Positions 58,017 through 64,000 of a stretch of DNA of 64,000 bases are shown piece after piece. Position 1 is the stretch's first letter, and each line of letters begins with the position of its first letter. This DNA comes from Catonia carolina (Eukaryota > Arthropoda > Insecta > Hemiptera > Achilidae): contig JAQMRL010000006.1 in the NCBI GenBank assembly GCA_035578175.1, forward strand, positions 33,783,893 to 33,847,892, read 5' to 3'. A program made the translations under genes and the position numbers. The notes beneath the pieces were generated by a model. It was not told the DNA's origin and did no database searches. It saw only the letters and a program-made list of their open reading frames with translations.

Positions 58017-58027
58017 AATGCTCGTTT

Positions 58028-58258
58028 GAACTTCCAGGGCATATCAGCATGCCGGGCCCTCTGAAAAGTATCTTCTTTTCACCCCGCAAATGACACTTTC
58101 ACTTCATTCACTACAGGGTCTGCCTGTATAAAGAAATTCAATACTCTTTAAGAAGATAACTCTAGTATATTTTACTCCATACATCTTCCGTTCTTAATGC
58201 TTCAGACGTATGATTGGCTGACCATGTGATGAAAACAGAATTATTAGTTTTACCCCTG
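58028..58258 (-). repeat. Family B, 3'-truncated, first of two direct copies
   Basis: The + strand runs from CATATCAGCATGCCGGGCCC to TATTAGTTTTACCCCTGG. It is preceded by AAAGTCGTGTGAAATGCTCG. Confidence 0.75.
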
Positions 58259-58636
58259 GAAAGTCGTGTGAAGGGCTCTTTTGAATCTCTAGAGGCTTTA
58301 CTAAGTAAAACGAGGAGTGAAGTGGTTTACTATGCCTTCCTCACTGATTGGAAAAGTACGCTTATCTGGATTCCGGGCCCTCTGAAAAGCATCTACATTC
58401 CACCCTGCAAATGACACCTTCACTTTTATTTACCACAGGGTCTGGCTGTTTAAAGAAATTTATAACTCTCAAAGAAAATAACTTTGACTAGTATATTTTA
58501 CATCTCTACCTCTTCTGTTCTTAATGTTTTAGTAAATTGGCTGACCATGTGATTAGAAACAGAATTATTTGTTGTAGCCCTGGAACTAGCAGATTGAGTG
58601 CAAATAATTTAACACATTCCATCAGCTCGTTATGGG
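58259..58636 (-). repeat. Family B, second of two direct copies
   Basis: Preceded by AAAGTCGTGTGAAGGGCTCT, nearly the same leader as the first copy, then GAATCTCTAGAGGCTTTACT to CCATCAGCTCGTTATGGG. Confidence 0.8.
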
Positions 58637-58639
58637 GAA

Positions 58640-59645
58640 AATTTATTTACTCAGATGTATTTTTGCATACAACAGATACAAGATAACTTTAAAATATTAT
58701 AATTAATGAATTAATGTTTTCATTTTTATTTGAATTTCTTATTGGATTGTAGTTATTGACAAAGTTGTATAGAATATTTGTGAGAAGTATTACAGTGTTG
58801 GTCCTTAGAGTGAATGGGTTTTTGTTTGAATCCTTTGTAGACAAGAGGTAAACTTGTAAGGTTTCATTGCGTTTGTATGGTTGCGTATGTTTGTCATCCC
58901 TTACAGGATAAAATAACTCGACATACGGAGTCGAGATTGGAAATGGGAAAGTTGTAAACGCAACAGAGACAGCGGGGGACAAAATGGGCGATATAGATTC
59001 GTAGAATGGGAAAAGATATCATACATCGCACATGGCACATGAAGTTTCGACTTATGAACCCCAATTTAAGTACAGTACTTGTGTTGGGATGTTGATACCG
59101 TTCCGGTGCGCGTTAGGTTGTGGAAAGGTATGGGATGTGTTCTGTAGTTATATGGCTTGGCCATGCCAAAATAGAAGAGGCTAACAAATAAGGAATGAAG
59201 GAATAGGGCCCTCGTGTGTCATTCGGCAAGCCAATAAACCCCTACTTCAGCCGGCTGCAATCATTGCATCCTACCTCAAACCCTTCTCTCTATAGCCCTA
59301 CACTTACTGATTCGATCTCTTCCACTCTTTCCTCCTCACTCCAATGTACTCTGTACTGCTCTAACATTATGGAAGCTCACCCTTAAATTGCTTCTCTCGA
59401 TTCATCACACATCTACACACCTATACCCACATAAAATGGTTTTTGCCAAAAGAACAAAAAAATCCAACGTTGATTTGGTTCGAATCAACTTTTATGTAGA
59501 GCTCTTATATGCTACGCCCCCTTACAATAAAGGGAATTTTTACCATCCAAATTATATACTGTAAATATGACCAAAGGTTTTAGAATAATTAGTTTCTGTT
59601 AAAAGGATTTACACGGTAACCTACCGGATATTAATTATTTGCATT
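58640..59645. other. Spacer, nothing recognised
   Basis: A less AT-rich part (59080-59420) matches nothing else here. No gene recognised. Confidence 0.4.
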
Positions 59646-59646
59646 G

Positions 59647-59872
59647 TTATTTTGGTCATTACCCGAAAGGCTGGTTTGAACCTCTAGAGACTTTATTAAG
59701 TAAAAGAGGAGTGATATGGTTTACCAATGCGTTTCTCACTGAGTGAAAAGTATGATTATCATAATGAAAAGCGTTTACTTTTCACCCTGGAAATGATACC
59801 TTCACTTAATTCACCACAGGGTATGGTGTATAATGAAATTCATTACTCTCAGAGGAGATAACTCTGACTATA
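59647..59872 (-). repeat. Family B 3' part
   Basis: The + strand reads TTTGGTCATTACCCGAAAGG to GGAGATAACTCTGACTATAC. Confidence 0.8.
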
Positions 59873-60115
59873 CACCAACGAAGCAATATCTAACGTAATG
59901 TTTTATTAAAACTATTGTAAATCTGTTTTGAATGATATAGCGAAATCCTTACAATTAATTTCGAAAGCAGTAAAAAAAAAAAAATAAGAAAAAAGAAATA
60001 TTGACGGAAATTTTATTTTCCTCTTATGTTATATTGTTAAATTTTATCTTACATCTGACTTACTGTCATGGTAGGGCTATTTCACGTTGACTATAAGTAC
60101 TTATGATTCTAAAAT

Positions 60116-60301
60116 GACCGCCTCAGTAGCGTAGTGGTTAGCGCACCAGCTTACAACGTTGAGGTCCCGGATTCGATTTCCGGCTAGGCTCTGGAAATTT
60201 ATAAAAGTCAATATCCACTGTTCCAGCTGGATAACCCGTCGTAGTCGCTAATAACCAAGCTGTTGAAACGACATTAAATAAACTAAAACAAATTAATACT
60301 T
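60116..60301 (+). repeat. SINE-F, tRNA-headed SINE with probable TSD
   Basis: Head GACCGCCTCAGTAGCGTAGT with A box (AGCGTAGTGG) and B box GGATTCGATTTCC. Tail AACGACATTAAATAAACTAA. ATTCTAAAA occurs at both flanks (60106-60114 and about 60304-60312). Confidence 0.8.
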
Positions 60302-60319
60302 ATTCTAAAAATGTTTACA

Positions 60320-60720
60320 ATTTTTGTAAAAAGTTGACTCTCGATCAAGTCACGTTCGAACAAAAAAAAACAAGGTAAATCAAAATCGGTTCATCCATTT
60401 GGGAGCTACGAAGCTACAGACAGATATACAAATTAGTGGTTTTTTTAGTTTGCGGCCTTATGCATTTTCGAGCAAAAGTGTGCATAGTTAAAGTAGTAGA
60501 ACTTTTAAAATTCTACAACTTTTGTTTCTAACATATTTTATTAAAACGTTTATTTTTGCGGCAATAAGTGATTTTTTTGTTTTCATTTTTTTTTTCTTTT
60601 TATAGCTAAGAACACTCTTAATCAAGTCACCTTTCAAACAAAAAATAAGCTAAATCAAAATTGGTTCATCCGTTTTGGAGCTACGATACTACATACAGAT
60701 ACACACATTATAAGACCCCC
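60320..60720. repeat. Repeated GGTTCATCC-type modules around a Family A scrap
   Basis: Two related blocks, 60345-60425 and 60620-60700, share AAATCAAAAT.GGTTCATCC and GGAGCTACGA..CTAC..ACAGATA. Between them (60445-60600) lies minus-strand Family A sequence. Blocks of this wording followed by CA repeats are common in insect transposons. Confidence 0.55.
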
Positions 60721-60721
60721 T

Positions 60722-61688
60722 CTTTTTCCGTCTTGGGTTAAAAATCGTTCTAAAAGATTAGTACTTTAAGTTTTGTTCTGTTATGAGTTTATCGATTTAT
60801 TTTCCTAGTAATATTGTACTTCAATTTACCTTAAAAATTTTAAAGAAATATTTAAAATAATTTTTTAGCCCAAAATTTTACAAATTAAGTGTCCATCAAT
60901 ATTTTTACATAAAGGACACAGCTAATCACACTGTTTCTCTGATTGGCTAGCATATATCTTTATGTTGAACGTGTCCATTAGGAATTCTCGATCGGTTTCA
61001 AGTGAAAATTTAGCTTTTCCTTGTAGCAGGTGGTTTAGATGTTCACTTTTCAGTATGGAATATTAAACCAAGCCTTGTTTTTCATTGCTTCGTTGGAATA
61101 ACAATGTGCTGGATGTAGGCTTTATTCGTAAAGTGTTATTTGGTTTTCTCTTTCAATACATTGAATTCAGTTTGCGATAATATGTGTGGATAGCATGAAA
61201 ATCTTTCAGTTGACCTATTTACACAAACGTAGCCTACGTTTAAAAGCACATATCAGAACAAATTTAGAATACTGCCTACAGCAATTTATTCCATTTACAT
61301 ATATTATAAATCGTTCTAAAAATTATCTTGATATTTTCATTCCTTACTATTTTATACAAGTTAGTAAAACAAAGTATAAGTATTACCGTATAAGCACTTT
61401 TGCTATGTTTCAAAACTTCCCCATCATTTTTAAAATTTAATTTACATTATAGTGCTGTACAGTGAGCTGCACACCTTCCGTATATCATAATCAAATGGCG
61501 GTAGGGAATTTCACTTTAAGGAGAAGAGGTACCCAGTGGTATATCTTTCGTTTAAAACTACGGATATTGACTGTTATTCAGGCCAAGTGGTCTCTTCTCC
61601 ATTTTCACTTTAAACGTCGCTCAGTTGGGAAGTTCCTTGTAGCTAAATCACGCGCTAGTTAGTGTGGATGAGCATATAGTAAGGACTG
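60722..61688. other. Spacer, nothing recognised
   Basis: An 84-codon frame at 61186-61440 has no recognised domain. No shared repeat is visible. Confidence 0.4.
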
Positions 61689-61690
61689 TT

Positions 61691-62270
61691 GGCTTCTACT
61701 GCCGGTAGATAGCGCGGCCAGCAAACCTCTCGCAGTGTGTGTGCCAGTGGGTAAGACATACACGAACGACCGGGCCAGGCAGTAGTAGGAAGGAACACAG
61801 TCAGTATCGATCGTCGCTTCGAGAAGGTCGATCACTCAACATTCAGTACTTTCTTTGCTCCACACTGACCACTTCACTTCCCTTCCCCTTCCCTTACCCT
61901 TCGCTTCACCAGTGACTGCTCCTCCTGGAGGCAGCGGTAAACGGTGTACGCCGCGTCGGCGACCGCTCCTGGCTTCCAGGCAGAAGTGTAGACGATCCTC
62001 GCCTCACCAGTGACCGTTCTTCCTCACCGAGGCAGCAACAAAAGGTGACGCCGCAGCGGCGACCGCTCCTGGCTTCAGCAGCTTCAGGCAGTAGTAGAGA
62101 CAAAACTCGCTTACCAGCGGCCGCTCCTCTCTGAGGCAGCAGCGAAGGCTTCCCCAACCATTTTTCTTTGTTCCCTTTTGAAATCGACTACGCCGCCGGA
62201 TGCCTTGCCGTTCCGGTCGGTCCAGTCTCGACCGTCTTTTTGAGCTACACCGCCGTGGTAACACATCTTT
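61691..62270 (+). repeat. GC-rich module with about 50-bp tandem units, copy 2
   Basis: Collinear with 29892-30455: CTGCCGGTAGATAGCGC, GTCAGTATCGAT, AGGTCGATCACTCAACATT, the same five-unit array (CCGCTCCTGGCTTCCAGGCA variants), CCTTGCCG...CCGGTCGGTCC, and end CCGTGGTAACA. The frames on either strand are not conserved with copy 1. Confidence 0.7.
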
Positions 62271-62624
62271 GCTAAAACATTATACTCACATTAAAAAAAT
62301 GATTGCTAAAGAGTTAAACCTTGTTTAAAAAATAAATAAAACATAAAACAGAAGAATTCAAACAGACAAAAACAATTTAAGTGTTTGTTACCGATAGGGT
62401 AATAAGTTTTAAGAAAATTTTGATAGACACGTTTTTTTTTGTTTCAGATTATATTTTTCAACGAACTGATTATTTCATCAGTTCGGTGTTATTATCTGAG
62501 AACTTCAATACGTATCTCCTGAGTATCAGAGTGTTGGTGAGAAATTCTCCAAAACCAGGTAAATAAAAATTAAATTTTTTATTTAGAATAAAAAAATTTG
62601 TAAAGGTAGTGGATAAAATATTTG

Positions 62625-62830
62625 TTAACAAACGATATAATTGAAGAACAACTCATCAGGTACGGTCATCTGCAAAGAATGGAGGAAGACAGGTTATCGT
62701 AGGACATTCGGCTATGCGTTCCATCTATCTAAAAAAATAAAGGAATGGAGTTATGATAGCTATGGAATAGAAAGTTTAAGGGTTGAAGATGTGTTCATTA
62801 GAAATTAAAAGCGTTTTGGGTAGCGTTAAT
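62625..62830 (+). pseudogene. LINE C-terminal scrap
   Basis: The plus frame reads IIEEQLIRYGHLQRMEEDRL, the conserved RW.GH..RM...R segment of LINE ORF2 C-termini, followed by stops. Confidence 0.6.
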
Positions 62831-62873
62831 GGCCTAGTGTTATAGCACAGCCCAATGTTTATAATATTTATGT

Positions 62874-62874
62874 T

Positions 62875-62906
<32 letters not shown>

Positions 62907-62937
62907 ATTAAACTATACATATACATAAATATATATA

Positions 62938-62975
<38 letters not shown>
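62874..62975. repeat. (TA)n microsatellite, two blocks
   Basis: TA repeats at 62876-62900 and 62941-62973, separated by AACTATATTAAACTATACAT. Confidence 0.95.
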
Positions 62976-62978
<3 letters not shown>

Positions 62979-63175
62979 CCGCTAACAATTCCGCGTCTTT
63001 TCAAAAAGCGTGCATTTCGCACATCGCTTATTTGAAGAGTATATTCAACTTTGATGAGAGTATATAGGGTATTTGTTACACTTACACCCTGAGTTTTGGT
63101 ATTGGTTTGTCCTGATATTGAAAATTGAGCATTTTTGAATTTTATTCACTGTGCTATCAATTCAGACTCCTTTCG

Positions 63176-63222
63176 AATTACCGACAATTTCGCGTTCGTA
63201 CAAATTACCGACAATTTCGCGT
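63176..63222 (+). repeat. Short direct repeat
   Basis: AATTACCGACAATTTCGCGT at 63176-63195 and again at 63203-63222. Confidence 0.9.
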
Positions 63223-63578
63223 CCGGCATCGTTCCCGCTATTATGACTTATAGCCTGCAACAGTGTAAACGATGTTGCCATGTCGTACCGGCACGTGTAC
63301 TGTAGCATTTGCCACTTCTACGTGTTGTAATGATTGTAGTTAGATATTCACATCTCACCCTAGTACTTCTCCACACAAGACCATCGTATGAAAACAATTC
63401 GTTCTCGGACGGAATCCAATCCAGTCATCAAAATAATTTATTATTTGTTGTTTATTATTTTGACATGTATTTTAAATAGGTACTTATTTTAAATCAATGT
63501 AAAACCAGAATAATTAAAGAAAGTATATTTTTTATTTGTTAGAGTTAATTATTTAAAATATCCTAATTGTTACAAATA

Positions 63579-64000
63579 CAGTCAAACCTCCTCATTCGAA
63601 ATCCTCCCTAAATCGAATATAATTGTATGCTATCCCCTTCAAAAATCGTCCTTAATATGAATTAAATTACCTCCCTATTCGAAAATTTTCGAGAGTTTCG
63701 TGGTCATATATATTGTAACAATACATTTTTTTATACATTATTAATAAAATAATTACAAAATTTCCAATTTACACATTGTACACGATTTTTAATGAAGCAT
63801 GCGTTAAATCACGACAATAAGGACACAGTAAGCGTAGTACAAAACTACAAAAAGCTTTATAAAAAACTGAAAATGCAGTTAACTTTTGAGTTAGAAGAAA
63901 CCAAGCAGAAACACAAACAATTACACTTCTTACAAAACATTATTGTCACAAAACCTTACGACCAAATAAGGGCATAACAAGCGTAGTTCAAAGCTTCAAT
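63579..64000 (+). mobile_element. Probable pogo/Tigger-like element, left end, runs off window
   Basis: Starts CAGTCAAACCTCCTCATTCG after TA. This is the wording of pogo-like termini (CAGT..AACCTC....TTCGAA) with the TA target. Repeated TTCGAA-type words follow (63593, 63612, 63680). The 61-codon frame at 63792-63977 (MKHALNHDNKDTVSVVQNYK) is Lys-rich, with no recognised domain. The other end is outside the window. Confidence 0.6.

Overview
This window looks like AT-rich intergenic or intronic DNA from a large, repeat-loaded arthropod genome, most likely an insect. The species cannot be named from sequence alone. The evidence is eukaryotic and transposon-based: tRNA-derived SINEs with A and B boxes, many 5'-truncated non-LTR retrotransposon tails, mariner, piggyBac-like and pogo-like DNA transposon remnants, and a solo LTR with a TATA box and polyadenylation signal. 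I find no host protein-coding gene, rRNA, functional tRNA gene, operon or CRISPR array. All longer open frames are either repeat-derived or chance frames in AT-rich or simple-sequence DNA.

Two high-copy non-coding families make up most of the window. Family A is about 0.9-1.0 kb. It starts with a small hairpin (GGTGTGAAACACTCACAC), ends with an imperfect palindrome around CCTATATATTCATATAGG, has TTTCTCTTGCC-type inverted ends, and carries a CA/TG microsatellite at a fixed internal position. There are roughly 18 whole or partial copies. Family B is about 0.38-0.43 kb, starts near GCCCATAAC and ends ...GACCTAAACAAC with an (AAC)n-like tail. There are roughly 20 copies; one nested copy has a 15-bp target-site duplication (TSD), so it is probably a SINE-like retroposon. 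At least four tRNA-headed SINE groups (called C, D, E and F here) are scattered among them.

Layout: 1-9.2 kb holds Family A, Family B and SINE-C copies and a jockey-type LINE tail inserted in Family A. 9.2-20 kb holds decayed LINE tails, one LINE nested in another, and A and B copies. 20-30 kb holds A copies with SINE insertions, a second copy of the nested LINE, and a head-to-head Family B pair. 30-36.7 kb holds a GC-rich tandem-unit module, an internally deleted LINE whose endonuclease start is joined to its C-terminus, a DDE transposase scrap and a polypurine tract. 37-46 kb holds more A, B and SINE-C copies, a jockey reverse-transcriptase fragment and a 786-bp DNA transposon with 8-bp TSD. 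47-53 kb holds a 140-148-bp tandem repeat split by a LINE with 14-bp TSD, further LINE tails and an inverted-duplicated mariner. 53-64 kb holds Family B nested in Family B, a 750-bp solo LTR, a piggyBac-like MITE in Family A, a second GC-rich module and a pogo-like terminus at the window edge.

The elements do not form a pathway. What they record is layered insertion history, with several nested insertions datable relative to each other because TSDs or the interrupted host repeat can be read directly. Element class and clade assignments come from recognised motifs, not from database searches.
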